Of a stretch of DNA of 63,017 nucleotides, positions 7,986-16,970 are shown in pieces. The stretch covers positions 1-63,017 of the forward strand of contig CAMWJS010000011.1 in assembly GCA_947174635.1 (NCBI GenBank). The letters run 5' to 3'. A model generated the notes under the pieces. It was not told where the DNA came from and ran no database searches. It saw nothing but the letters and a program-made list of their open reading frames with translations. The position numbers and the translations under genes were made by a program. Positions within the stretch are counted from its first letter, which is position 1. Each line of letters begins with the position of its first letter. This DNA is from an uncultured Muribaculaceae bacterium (GTDB lineage Bacteria; Bacteroidota; Bacteroidia; Bacteroidales; Muribaculaceae).

Positions 7986-8048
7986 CAACAAGAGGAAAGT
8001 CAATATATCACGAGTGATGGCTGTGATATATTGACTTTCCTCTTGTTG
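7986..8048. terminator. Long perfect inverted repeat between convergent genes
   Basis: Two 26-nt arms (7986-8011 and 8023-8048) are exact reverse complements around an 11-nt loop, and the pairing extends about five more bases after one mismatch. It lies between the GH97 and SGNH genes, which converge. There is no long T-run, so it is either a bidirectional terminator or a small palindromic repeat element. Confidence 0.65.
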
Positions 8049-8138
8049 CAGAGATGTCTTTGTAAAATTTAGTCTCCCTAAAAGAGTGTTTTTAACGTGA
8101 GATAAACTTGTTGTCCAAATGCTCTTCCGGAGATACAA

Positions 8139-8855
8139 TTATTTTTTGGTTGAATTCTTCCGGAGCGTTTTTTTGATTATCGGGAGGGCAGTCTGTTCCA
8201 TTATGGTGTATCCTTCCGGATTAGGGTGCACGCCGTCGCCGGAGTATGCCTGATTGATGCCTCTGTCGGATTCGGATATCATTGGAGTGTAGTAGTCGAT
8301 GTAGGGATAGCCGTGGCTTTCGGCATATTCTTTGATGCGGGCGTTGAGCGATGCTACTTTGTCGGCTACGTCAGTTATGTCGGGTCGCCAGCCACAACGA
8401 TTGGACGGCAGAAGCGATGTCATGATGACTTTGATGCCGTTGGCGTCGGCTATCTCAGCCATAGAGACGAGGTTGCCGAAAGTGAGATCCTCGTTGTAGG
8501 CATAGTTGTTCTGAGCGATGTCGTTTATGCCGCCGTTGATAACGACTGCTGCAGGATGGAGGGCAACGACGTCGTTGCGGAAACGGACGAGGAACTGATA
8601 GGTGGTCTGACCGGATATGCCTCGTCCCACGAAGTTGTTGTCAGCGAAGAAATGCGGATGTACGCCGGGCCAGTTGTCGGTGATGGAATTGCCGAGGAAC
8701 ACGACAAGATCGGAGGGCTTGGCTGGGTCGTTGATGATGCGCTGATTGTCGGCGTTGTAGCGCTCGATGTTGGCCCAGTCATCTTCGGCTGTCATCGTGA
8801 GAGATGATACAGATGCCATGGCAATGGCAAGAATTGTTTTCATGCAAGATTTCAT
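8139..8855 (-). CDS. SGNH/GDSL-type lipase/esterase, exported
   Basis: This 238-residue hydrolase has a signal peptide (about 1-22) and the four SGNH blocks: FLGNSITDNWPG with Ser57, GRGISGQTT, INGGINDI with the oxyanion Asn111, and DGVHPNPEGY near the C-terminus with the catalytic Asp and His. It is close to the PAF-acetylhydrolase-like esterases that Bacteroidetes use to deacetylate or deacylate carbohydrates; the exact substrate is unknown. An internal Met at 8843 is an alternative start. A copy of the dispersed ACTGTTYAAAATT-type motif lies about 50 nt upstream. Confidence 0.9.
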   Translation of the reverse strand: MKSCMKTILAIAMASVSSLTMTAEDDWANIERYNADNQRIINDPAKPSDLVVFLGNSITDNWPGVHPHFFADNNFVGRGISGQTTYQFLVRFRNDVVALHPAAVVINGGINDIAQNNYAYNEDLTFGNLVSMAEIADANGIKVIMTSLLPSNRCGWRPDITDVADKVASLNARIKEYAESHGYPYIDYYTPMISESDRGINQAYSGDGVHPNPEGYTIMEQTALPIIKKTLRKNSTKK

Positions 8856-8907
8856 AATCGGTATAATATGTTAAGCTAAGAGAGCGTTTGAATTTAAACC
8901 GTATTAT

Positions 8908-8942
8908 AAGTAACAGTTTAAAATTATTTTGAACAGTTACTC
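8908..8942. promoter_or_regulatory. Copy B of dispersed near-palindromic motif
   Basis: AAGTAACAGTTTAAAAT is followed by TATTTTGAACAGTTACTC, giving an imperfect inverted repeat with two mismatches. It lies 53 nt upstream of the SGNH start and just downstream of the tgt stop. Confidence 0.45.
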
Positions 8943-8968
8943 AAGACAATCATGTGCTTATAAGACAA

Positions 8969-10099
8969 TCATAATCTTTGGGTAAGAATCGGGAGGATAG
9001 ATTTTTTCCAGGCAGCGAAGTCGCCGGCAATGATATGGTTGCGGGCTTCAGTGACGAGCCAGAGGTAGAATGCGAGGTTGTGGATTGAGGCGATCTGCAT
9101 TGCGAGGATTTCATCGGCTATGAACAGATGGCGCAGGTAGGCTCTGGAGTATGCCCGGTCGACGTAGGAGGGACCGTCCTCCTGGATAGGAGAGAAGTCG
9201 TCGGCCCACTTCTTGTTGCGCATGTTCATGATGCCGTGGGATGTGAACAGCATGCCGTTGCGGGCATTACGGGTGGGCATTACGCAGTCCATCATGTCGA
9301 CACCGCGTTCGATGGCTTCGAGGATGTTGGCGGGGGTGCCGACGCCCATGAGGTAGCGTGGACGGTCGGCGGGTAGAATTTCATTGACTACTTCAATCAT
9401 GTCGTACATTACTTCGGCCGGTTCGCCGACGGCCAGGCCTCCGATAGCATTGCCTTCGGCTCCGAGGTCGGCGACGAATTTGGCCGATTCGCGGCGCAGG
9501 TCGGGGTAGGTGCAGCCCTGTACTATCGGGAAGAATGCCTGTGAGTGGCCGTAGCGGGGCGATGTGGCGTTGAAATGGTCCCAGCCGCGGCGGAGCCAGC
9601 GATGAGTGAGGGCGAGAGATTTGGTGGCGTAGGCTCGGTCGGATGTGCCGGGGGGGCATTCGTCAAGAGCCATCATGATGTCGGAGCCGATGGAGCGCTG
9701 AATGTCGACGACTTTTTCGGGCGTGAAGAGGTGTTTTGAGCCGTCGATGTGTGAACGGAAGTATGCGCCTTCTTCCTTGAGTTTGCGGTTGGAGGAGAGC
9801 GAGAATACCTGAAATCCGCCTGAGTCGGTGAGAATCGGGCGTTCCCATCCGTTGAACTTGTGGAGACCTCCTGCTTTCTCTATTACGTCCATGCCCGGGC
9901 GGAGGTAGAGGTGGTAGGTGTTGCCGAGTATGATTTTTGCGTTTATGTCGTCGCGCAGTTCGTGCTGATGAACGGCTTTGACGGTGCCCTGAGTGCCGAC
10001 CGGCATGAAGATGGGGGTGGGGATGTCACCGTGGTCGGTGTGTATGACGCCGGCACGTGCGTTGGAATTTTTGTCGGTTGTCAGTAATGTAAATTTCAT
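8969..10099 (-). CDS. tgt: Queuine/preQ1 tRNA-guanine transglycosylase
   Basis: Tgt exchanges guanine for preQ1 at position 34 of tRNAs with GUN anticodons, an early step of queuosine formation. The 376-residue protein has the substrate-binding TDSGGFQVFSL (Asp92), VQGC, GLAVGEP, and the nucleophile Asp271 in MMDCVMPTRNARNG. The Cys-x-Cys-x2-Cys zinc site expected around 305-315 is absent: that stretch reads EDGPSYVDRAYSRAYLRHL, although His340 is kept. I believe this occurs in other Bacteroidetes Tgt proteins. A small membrane-protein gene lies 14 bp upstream in the same direction. Confidence 0.95.
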   Translation of the reverse strand: MKFTLLTTDKNSNARAGVIHTDHGDIPTPIFMPVGTQGTVKAVHQHELRDDINAKIILGNTYHLYLRPGMDVIEKAGGLHKFNGWERPILTDSGGFQVFSLSSNRKLKEEGAYFRSHIDGSKHLFTPEKVVDIQRSIGSDIMMALDECPPGTSDRAYATKSLALTHRWLRRGWDHFNATSPRYGHSQAFFPIVQGCTYPDLRRESAKFVADLGAEGNAIGGLAVGEPAEVMYDMIEVVNEILPADRPRYLMGVGTPANILEAIERGVDMMDCVMPTRNARNGMLFTSHGIMNMRNKKWADDFSPIQEDGPSYVDRAYSRAYLRHLFIADEILAMQIASIHNLAFYLWLVTEARNHIIAGDFAAWKKSILPILTQRL

Positions 10100-10113
10100 T
10101 GGTGCGAATTTAC

Positions 10114-10677
10114 TTATGTTTTTTGTATGTTGTCGAAAATATAGTTGTGAAATTGAATACGGATGGATTGAGAGGGGAATGCTTTTTTGTCAATCAGGAG
10201 AATGTCGCCAGGGCTGTTGCCATAGACTATTGTGTCGAGTGTGTCGCCCGGTGTGATTTCTTTGATTGCTGAGAAGGGGACAGTGAATTGCCGTGGCGGT
10301 CTGTCGTCGGGTGTGATGTTGACAATGACGCAGGCATTCGATGTGTCGATGGAGAGTGAGACGGGAAATGATGAGAGCATTACAATGCGGGGTGTAAGGC
10401 CGTAGTAGTAATAGACTATCATCCGGGATGTCGGGGGGATTGTGAATATGGATATAACCGCCACGATGAAGAATGTGGCGTCAGACGCAAATCCCAGTAC
10501 AGCGAATGTGGCTAACGCTGCAAGAAAAATGAGCATCCAACGGTTGAGCCACCGCCGGATTATGCGTTGGATATATGTTGCCGAGGATATGCTGAACGGA
10601 GTTGTGGATAATGACATCGCGGATAATTGCCGGTTAAAAATGGAAAGGATGGACATGACGTTGAGGCGTCGGTCCAT
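10114..10677 (-). CDS. Hypothetical membrane protein with PH-like domain
   Basis: This protein of up to 187 residues has two closely spaced transmembrane segments at about 47-90 (MLIFLAALATFAVLGF and FFIVAVISIFTIP) and a C-terminal beta-rich domain of about 95 residues that could be a bacterial PH-like fold. Three in-frame Met codons (10677, 10656, 10617) make the start uncertain; the last lies closest to the hydrophobic part. It is probably co-transcribed with tgt. The function is unknown. Confidence 0.6.
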   Translation of the reverse strand: MDRRLNVMSILSIFNRQLSAMSLSTTPFSISSATYIQRIIRRWLNRWMLIFLAALATFAVLGFASDATFFIVAVISIFTIPPTSRMIVYYYYGLTPRIVMLSSFPVSLSIDTSNACVIVNITPDDRPPRQFTVPFSAIKEITPGDTLDTIVYGNSPGDILLIDKKAFPSQSIRIQFHNYIFDNIQKT

Positions 10678-10909
10678 CCTTTGTGGGTTTTGCTTCGGTT
10701 GCCTTATATTACAGTAACAAGCGGGAAATCGGAGTCAGACTAAAAATGTTGAAAAGGCGGCGTGAGAACCATGTCGTAAAGGTGGGTTTTGTTTTCATAA
10801 GGCGAAGAGTTTAATAGGTCTTTGCTATATGAAACGTAGCCGCTGCGATTTTGTTCGCTTGTAGATATAATATTCATCGGTTTCGCGTGAAGCGATGCAA
10901 AAGAATGGA

Positions 10910-12154
10910 TTATTCGAGTTTGTGGATGACAAGCCCCGAGCGGAGTTTGGGCTCGAACCATGTGGTCTTGGGCGGCATGATATTGCCGGTGTCGGCAATG
11001 TCGATGAGTTGTTTCATAGAAACGGGATAGAGTGCCAGAGCTACTTTCATCTCGCCGGAATCGACACGCTGCTTGAGTTCGCCGAGTCCGCGGATACCGC
11101 CCACGAAATCTATTCGTTTGTCGGAGCGGAGGTCGGTGATGCCGAGTATGTCACGGAGGATAAGGTCGGACGAAACGGTCACGTCAAGGCATCCGATTGG
11201 GTCGTTGTCGTTGTAGGTGCCTTCGTTGGGTGTGAGGGAGTACCAGTGTCCGCCGAGGTAGAGTGAGAAGTTGTGAAGGCGGGCGGGGCGGTAAATCTCG
11301 GTGCCCATGTCGACGACATCGAAGTTAGCTTTCAGCTTTTCGATGAACTGGTCGTCGGTCAGTCCGTTGAGATCCTTGACCACGCGGTTGTAGTCGATGA
11401 TTTTGAGATGAGAGGCGGGGAATGCGACCGCAAGGAAGTAGTTGTATTCTTCGTCGCCGCGATGGTCGGGATTGTTCTGCGCCTTTTCGTTGCCGACGAG
11501 GGCTGCCGCAGCGGTGCGGTGATGACCGTCGGCGATGTAGAGCGACGGCATTTTTGCGAACTGGTCGGTGATGGTCTTTATCATCTCTTTGTCGGAGATG
11601 ACCCAGAAGTGGTGGCCGAAACCGTCGGGAGCGACGAAGTCGTACTCGGGCTCTCCTGCGGTTACCTCACGTATGATATTCTCAAGCGCCTCATTGTCGG
11701 GGAAGGCGAAGAACACCGGTTCGATGTTGGCGTTGTTGATGCGGACGTGCTTCATGCGGTCCTCTTCCTTGTCGCGGCGGGTGAGTTCGTGCTTTTTGAT
11801 TTTGCCGGTCATGTAGTCCTCGACATTCGCGGCGATGACGAAGCCGTACTGGGTGCGGCCGTCCATGGTCTGGGCGTAGATGTAATATTTATCCTCATCG
11901 TCCTGCACGAGCCAGCCCTGCTGCTGGAAGTTGTTGAAATTCTCAACCGCTTTGTCGTAGACTTTGGGGTCATGTTCGTCGGTGCCCGGTTCGAAATCTA
12001 TCTCGGGCTTTATGATGTGGTAAAGCGATTTGGGATTACCCTTAGCTTCTTCGCGTGCTTCTTCCGAGTTGAGAACGTCGTAGGGACGCGATGCGACTTC
12101 GGTGACAAGCTGCCGTGGGGGACGGACTCCACGGAAAGGTTTGATTTTAGCCAT
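10910..12154 (-). CDS. DUF1015 family protein
   Basis: This 414-residue cytoplasmic protein covers the whole DUF1015 family: N-terminal KPFRGVRPPRQLVTEVASRP, a central HELTRRDKEEDRMKH block, the hallmark YIADGHHRTAAA motif and a C-terminal FVGGIRGLGEL region. The reaction is not established; the conserved His/Asp motif suggests an enzyme. The start is close behind purA (19 bp between the purA stop and this ATG on the opposite side of the gap), and the two genes run in the same direction and may share a transcript. Confidence 0.88.
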   Translation of the reverse strand: MAKIKPFRGVRPPRQLVTEVASRPYDVLNSEEAREEAKGNPKSLYHIIKPEIDFEPGTDEHDPKVYDKAVENFNNFQQQGWLVQDDEDKYYIYAQTMDGRTQYGFVIAANVEDYMTGKIKKHELTRRDKEEDRMKHVRINNANIEPVFFAFPDNEALENIIREVTAGEPEYDFVAPDGFGHHFWVISDKEMIKTITDQFAKMPSLYIADGHHRTAAAALVGNEKAQNNPDHRGDEEYNYFLAVAFPASHLKIIDYNRVVKDLNGLTDDQFIEKLKANFDVVDMGTEIYRPARLHNFSLYLGGHWYSLTPNEGTYNDNDPIGCLDVTVSSDLILRDILGITDLRSDKRIDFVGGIRGLGELKQRVDSGEMKVALALYPVSMKQLIDIADTGNIMPPKTTWFEPKLRSGLVIHKLE

Positions 12155-12173
12155 GGTGAATAGATTTTAGGTG

Positions 12174-13439
12174 TTACTTGCGGACTATGGTCTGGTTGCG
12201 GTCCGGACCGATAGATACGATTTTAATGGGAACCTGAAGCTGCTCCTCAAGGAACGCGATGTAGTCGCTGAATTCTTTGGGGAACTGGCTCTCGTCCTTG
12301 AACTGAGTCATGTCGGTCATCCAGCCGGGGATATCCACGTAGACCGGCTTGATGCGTGAGTCGTCGACTGTGAAGGGGAAAGTGTCGACACGTTTGCCGT
12401 CGATTTCGTAGGCTACGCATGCGCGGATGGTGGGGAAAGAGTCGAGGACGTCGCTCTTCATCATGATGAGCTGTGTGACACCGTTGATCATTATTGCGTA
12501 GCGGAGAGCCACGAGATCGATCCATCCGCAACGGCGTTCACGGCCGGTGACGGCACCGTATTCGTGGCCGAGGTCGCGTATTTTTTTGCCGGTCTCGTCG
12601 TGGAGCTCGGTGGGGAACGGGCCGGAGCCTACGCGAGTGCAGTAGGCTTTGAATATGCCGAATACCTCGCCGATCTTATTGGGCGCCACACCGAGGCCGC
12701 AGCATGCGCCGGCGCTGATGGTGTTGGATGATGTGACAAACGGGTAGGAGCCGAAATCGACATCAAGGAGTGTGCCCTGCGCGCCTTCGCAGAGGATTGA
12801 CTTGCCTTGTCGGAGCAGGTCGTTGATGAAATATTCAGAGTCGATAAGCTCGTAGGTAAGGATATATTTTACGGCATCGAGCCATTTGGCTTCAAGCTCG
12901 GAGATGTCGGGGGTTTCGCCCATTGAAGCGAGGATGCGCAGATGACGGTCGCGCGCGGCATTGTAGGCAGTGAGGTCACCGTTCTCCATGTTGCCCAGAC
13001 GGAGGCCGTTGCGGGAAATCTTGTCGGTGTAAGTGGGGCCTATGCCTTTGCCGGTGGTGCCGATTTTGGCGTCGCCTTTTGCTTTTTCGTTGGCAGCGTC
13101 GAGGAGACGGTGGGTGGGGAGAATGAGGTGGGCTTTGCGTGAAATACGCAGCGCTTTGCGGAGGTCGATGCCTGAGGCTTCGAGAGCCTGCGCTTCTTCC
13201 TGAAAGAGGACCGGGTCGAGCACGACGCCATTACCTATGATGTTGACCTGGTTTTCCTGGAAAATGCCGGAGGGAATTGAGCGCAGAACGTATTTCTTGC
13301 CGTCAAATTCGAGAGTGTGTCCGGCATTCGGGCCACCCTGAAAACGTGCTACGGCATCGTAGCGGGGTGTCAGAACGTCAACGACTTTACCTTTACCTTC
13401 GTCGCCCCATTGCAGGCCGAGCAAAATATCAACTTTCAT
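12174..13439 (-). CDS. purA: Adenylosuccinate synthetase
   Basis: PurA joins IMP and aspartate using GTP to give adenylosuccinate, the first committed step to AMP. The 421-residue protein is full length. It begins VDILLGLQWGDEGKGKVVD with the GDEGKGK P-loop and catalytic Asp, then GGPNAGHT with the active-site His, TTGKGIGPTY, EGAQGTLLD, and a C-terminal GPDRNQTI. It lies between fur upstream and the DUF1015 gene downstream, all on the minus strand, consistent with one operon (41 bp from fur). Confidence 0.98.
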   Translation of the reverse strand: MKVDILLGLQWGDEGKGKVVDVLTPRYDAVARFQGGPNAGHTLEFDGKKYVLRSIPSGIFQENQVNIIGNGVVLDPVLFQEEAQALEASGIDLRKALRISRKAHLILPTHRLLDAANEKAKGDAKIGTTGKGIGPTYTDKISRNGLRLGNMENGDLTAYNAARDRHLRILASMGETPDISELEAKWLDAVKYILTYELIDSEYFINDLLRQGKSILCEGAQGTLLDVDFGSYPFVTSSNTISAGACCGLGVAPNKIGEVFGIFKAYCTRVGSGPFPTELHDETGKKIRDLGHEYGAVTGRERRCGWIDLVALRYAIMINGVTQLIMMKSDVLDSFPTIRACVAYEIDGKRVDTFPFTVDDSRIKPVYVDIPGWMTDMTQFKDESQFPKEFSDYIAFLEEQLQVPIKIVSIGPDRNQTIVRK

Positions 13440-13479
13440 TTCTTTATAGTGTATGTAATGTTATGTATTTACTTAAATA

Positions 13480-13956
13480 TCAGTTGGTCTTGTTGAGATG
13501 TTTTATGCGCCGACTGCATTGCGAGCAAGTGCCGTAGACGTAAAACTGGAAATATTCGGGAGTGAACGCCTGATATCTTCTCTGGGAAAGAGCTTTCAGG
13601 AGAGCCGGGTCCTTTATTTCCTTGACCTTGCCGCATTTCGTGCAGACAAGATGGTGGTGGTTGGCAGCCGCACTGTCGACTATTTTTTCAAATTGCGCCG
13701 GTTCGTTTCCAAACCGATGGCGCCTGACAATACCGGCATCGGTGAGAAGCTCGATAGTGTTGTAGACAGTGGCGCGACTGACCCTGAAGCTGCTGTCGGC
13801 CATGGCGCGGCAGATAGTCTCGATGTAAAAATGCTTGTTCATCCTCAGCACCATGTCGAGTATGGCATATCTCTCCGGGGTGCGGCGGAGGTGTTTTGCG
13901 GCGAGATATCTGTCAAGAGTGTCGACAGCTGATATTTTTACTTTGTTGTCAGTCAT
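13480..13956 (-). CDS. Fur family transcriptional regulator
   Basis: This 158-residue metal-responsive repressor has an N-terminal winged helix (about 1-85; RRTPERYAILDMVL and RVSRATVYNTIELLTDAGIV) and a C-terminal dimerisation and metal domain with AANHHHLVCTKCGK and FYVYGTCSQC, giving two Cys-x2-Cys pairs for structural zinc and a His cluster for the sensing metal. Whether it senses iron, zinc or peroxide cannot be told. ATG 13956 is chosen because it follows a consensus promoter; the longer frame to 14064 runs through that promoter. It is divergent from the GH13 gene. Confidence 0.92.
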   Translation of the reverse strand: MTDNKVKISAVDTLDRYLAAKHLRRTPERYAILDMVLRMNKHFYIETICRAMADSSFRVSRATVYNTIELLTDAGIVRRHRFGNEPAQFEKIVDSAAANHHHLVCTKCGKVKEIKDPALLKALSQRRYQAFTPEYFQFYVYGTCSQCSRRIKHLNKTN

Positions 13957-13964
13957 ATCAAAGA

Positions 13965-13994
13965 CAAAGGTAATAAATTTTTTATATCCGCAAA
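13965..13994 (-). promoter_or_regulatory. Promoter of fur-like gene
   Basis: On the minus strand TTTG (13994-13991) and TACCTTTG (13972-13965) are separated by 18 nt, matching the Bacteroidetes -33/-7 consensus. The start codon is 8 nt downstream of the -7 box, so the leader is very short. Confidence 0.65.
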
Positions 13995-14078
13995 AATAAC
14001 GCGTTGGATAAAATGTCACATAAACAAGAGTGGCGCAGAATATGTTAATTAAATTAAAATACAAATAACAGATATGAC

Positions 14079-16847
14079 ATGAAGCAAATCTACTTTTTAC
14101 TGTTGGGCGTGCTGGTGGGGTTGACTGCCAATGCGCAAGTAGTCACGACGAGTCCGAAGATAGTGCAGGAGAGTTCGGCGCCTATAACAATCACCTTTCA
14201 TGCCGACAAAGGGAACAAAGGCCTTGCGGGACTTACGGCATCGACGCCGGTGTATGCGCATACGGGCGTGATACTCAGGGGGAGTGATGAATGGTCGCAT
14301 GCGCCGGCTTGGCTCGACAATTCAGCAAAATATAAACTTACTTATGTCTCGGCTAATACTTGGCAACTGACTATACCCTCCATTAAGGAATATTATGGAG
14401 TCGGAGACGGTGAAGATGTGGCGAGATTGGCATTTGTGTTCAGAAATGCGACCGGGAGCAAGGAGGGGAAGACCGAGTCGGGCGGTGATATATTTGTGGA
14501 TGTGGCTCATGACGGATTTGCCATAGAGCTGTCAGCGAGCCTGGCTGGGACGTTGCTGTCAACGGCAACGCCAATAGATTTTACGGTGAACACGACGCAG
14601 ACCGCCAGTATAGAGCTTTTTGTCGGTAGCTACGACACGGAGCCAATAGCTGCGGCCGACAATGCGACCGAACTGACAACGCAGTACACGATATCCGCTC
14701 CGGGAAATACCAAGGTGCTTGCGAGGGCAACATCGGGCACGAATGTGGCCGAGGAGTCGATAGAGTATTGTCTGGCAGGAAATTCGGCTGCCCGTGATTA
14801 CCCGGGCGGAGTGCCGAAGATGGGGCCTGTGGACAATGGCGACGGGACTGTGACATTCTGTCTGGCGGCGCCACATAAGACATCGGTGATGATAGTCGGG
14901 TCGTGGAACGACTATGCCTACGATATCTCGCAACTGATGGCTTATCAGGATTATGAAGGGCAGCGGTATTTCTGGGTGACAGTGCCCGGAGTGGCCGACG
15001 GAAACGATTATATCTATTATTTTGTCGTGGACAATACGCTGAAAGTCGGTGATCCGTACGCACGTCTGGTGCTTGACCCGTGGAACGACAAGTATATACC
15101 CGACAGCGTTTTTCCTGACATGCCGGAATATCCGTCGGCAGTGGTAGAGTCGGTGCCATTGGCGGTATATAATTCCAAAGCATCGGAATATGAGTGGAAA
15201 GTGCGTGATTTCAAGGGCGTTGACCAGAGCGCGCTGGTGATATACGAACTGCTGATACGTGACTTTACCGGAACAGAGAACAAAGCGAACGGGGAGGGGA
15301 CAGTCGCCGGGGTGATGTCAAAGCTTGACTATCTGCAGGCATTGGGCGTCAATGCCATAGAATTCCTCCCGATAATGGAATTCAACGGCAACAATTCGTG
15401 GGGCTACAATACGAATTTCTATTTCGCGCCCGACAAGGCGTATGGCACGCCCGATGATTACCGGATGCTGTTTGATGAAATACATTCGCGCGGCATGGCA
15501 GTGATACTTGATATTGTATTCAATCAAACCGACGGGTTGCATCCGTGGTATCAGATGTATCCGATAGCGTCAAATCCGTTCTACAACGGGACGGCGCCGC
15601 ACGCATATTCTGTGCTCAACGACTGGAATCAGGATAATCCGCTGGTGCAGCAGCAGTTTAAGGACGCGTTGAAATATTGGATAGAGGAGTATCACGTGGA
15701 CGGTTTCAGATTTGACCTTGTAAAGGGGCTTGGAAGCAACCAAAGCTATAACGCGACCTACAATGCCGCTACCAATACCTGGAGCGGAGTGACCGATGCG
15801 AAGACCAATGAATATAATGCATCACGAGTGGCGCGGATGAAAGAGTTGCATGCCGCTATGAAGGAAATTGCCCCCGACGCTTATTTCATCAATGAAAACC
15901 TTGCCGGCGCAAAGGAGGAAAACGAGATGGCGCAGGACGGGGAAACGAACTGGGCGAATATAAACAATGCATCGTGCCAGTTTGCGATGGGGTATTCGTC
16001 GGATTCAGATATGAACAGGTTTTATGCTCCGCTCGATTCAAGGACGTGGGGCTCGACGGTAAGCTATGCCGAAAGTCATGACGAGGAGCGCATGGCTTAC
16101 AAGATAACGAAATATGGTGCGGCCGGAGTGAAAGGGAATACGGCGATGTCGATGCGGCGGCTCGGGTCGGTGGCGGCGATGATGCTGATGTCGCCGGGCG
16201 CCCACATGATATGGCAGTTCCAGGAGTTCGGCGCCAACCAGACCACGAAAGATGCGTCGGGCGGAAATGATACTTCGCCAAAGAGGGTGGTGTGGAGTCT
16301 GCTGGACGATGCCGACAGAAACGGCCTGATGGAGTGTTACCGTCAGTTGTGTGCCATCCGGCGTGACAATCCGGAAATGTTCGATGAGGGTGTCGCCACT
16401 ACTGTGGCATGCAATGTGAACAACTGGAACGCAGGACGGTATATCACGCTCAAGTCAGGCGACAAGGCTTTGTATCTTGTGGTCAATCCGCAGGTTTCGG
16501 CAAGTATAGACATACCGATGTACGGTGCGTCGGACGCGGATGAATATCAACTGATGTCGAGCAGCTACAATGTCACACCGAAACGTAACGGCACGGTTGT
16601 GACGCTGCCGGCGGGAGCGTATGCGGTGTATGGCACGATGAATCTTCTTGACGCGCCTGCAGTAAGCGTCGACGACAACCATACGGCAGTGCGAGCCGAC
16701 GGCGACCGTATCGTGATAGAGGGAGAATATGAAAATGCAGCAGGGTATGACCTGTCTGGCAGACGTGTAGACATCTCCGGCTCTCTGTCGGCAGGGGTAT
16801 ATCTGATTGATGTTGACGGCCATGTCACGAAAATTATAGTCAGGTAG
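14079..16847 (+). CDS. Exported GH13 alpha-amylase-family enzyme with starch-binding N-terminus
   Basis: This 922-residue enzyme attacks alpha-glucans outside the cytoplasm. A signal peptide (about 1-19) precedes an N-terminal beta domain (about 20-150), a bacterial Ig-like domain, an E-set/CBM48-like domain (about 245-350), the GH13 barrel (about 380-800) and a C-terminal sheet. Catalytic motifs: DIVFNQT, GFRFDLVKG (nucleophile Asp546), FINENLAG (Glu606) and ESHDEER (His667, Asp668). The last 35 residues (GYDLSGRRVDIS, then SAGVYLIDV and VTKIIVR) look like a type A sorting tail. It is a single gene; specificity between amylase and pullulanase type is undecided. Confidence 0.93.
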   Translation: MKQIYFLLLGVLVGLTANAQVVTTSPKIVQESSAPITITFHADKGNKGLAGLTASTPVYAHTGVILRGSDEWSHAPAWLDNSAKYKLTYVSANTWQLTIPSIKEYYGVGDGEDVARLAFVFRNATGSKEGKTESGGDIFVDVAHDGFAIELSASLAGTLLSTATPIDFTVNTTQTASIELFVGSYDTEPIAAADNATELTTQYTISAPGNTKVLARATSGTNVAEESIEYCLAGNSAARDYPGGVPKMGPVDNGDGTVTFCLAAPHKTSVMIVGSWNDYAYDISQLMAYQDYEGQRYFWVTVPGVADGNDYIYYFVVDNTLKVGDPYARLVLDPWNDKYIPDSVFPDMPEYPSAVVESVPLAVYNSKASEYEWKVRDFKGVDQSALVIYELLIRDFTGTENKANGEGTVAGVMSKLDYLQALGVNAIEFLPIMEFNGNNSWGYNTNFYFAPDKAYGTPDDYRMLFDEIHSRGMAVILDIVFNQTDGLHPWYQMYPIASNPFYNGTAPHAYSVLNDWNQDNPLVQQQFKDALKYWIEEYHVDGFRFDLVKGLGSNQSYNATYNAATNTWSGVTDAKTNEYNASRVARMKELHAAMKEIAPDAYFINENLAGAKEENEMAQDGETNWANINNASCQFAMGYSSDSDMNRFYAPLDSRTWGSTVSYAESHDEERMAYKITKYGAAGVKGNTAMSMRRLGSVAAMMLMSPGAHMIWQFQEFGANQTTKDASGGNDTSPKRVVWSLLDDADRNGLMECYRQLCAIRRDNPEMFDEGVATTVACNVNNWNAGRYITLKSGDKALYLVVNPQVSASIDIPMYGASDADEYQLMSSSYNVTPKRNGTVVTLPAGAYAVYGTMNLLDAPAVSVDDNHTAVRADGDRIVIEGEYENAAGYDLSGRRVDISGSLSAGVYLIDVDGHVTKIIVR

Positions 16848-16872
16848 GCGCATTGATTATTATGGCAACTGT

Positions 16873-16898
16873 AGCCCGGGGAAATTTATCTCCGGGCT
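16873..16898 (+). terminator. Terminator of GH13 gene
   Basis: AGCCCGGGGA pairs with TCTCCGGGCT around a short AAATTTA loop and is followed by TGTTATATAATT. It lies 26 nt after the stop codon. Confidence 0.7.
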
Positions 16899-16916
16899 TG
16901 TTATATAATTGGTGTA

Positions 16917-16948
16917 TTTGCCGATGTGCCCGAAATTTTGTAATTTTG
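16917..16948 (+). promoter_or_regulatory. Promoter of uvrA
   Basis: TTTG (16917-16920), a 20-nt spacer and TAATTTTG (16941-16948) match the Bacteroidetes consensus and lie 22 nt upstream of the uvrA ATG. Confidence 0.7.
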
Positions 16949-16970
16949 TATTAGGCGAAAATATATAAAT

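Noticed and set aside
10740-10961. 73-residue minus-strand frame between the DUF1015 gene and the tgt-side membrane-protein gene
   Set aside because: It overlaps the end of the DUF1015 gene, has no recognisable features, and the 230-bp gap otherwise shows nothing clear.
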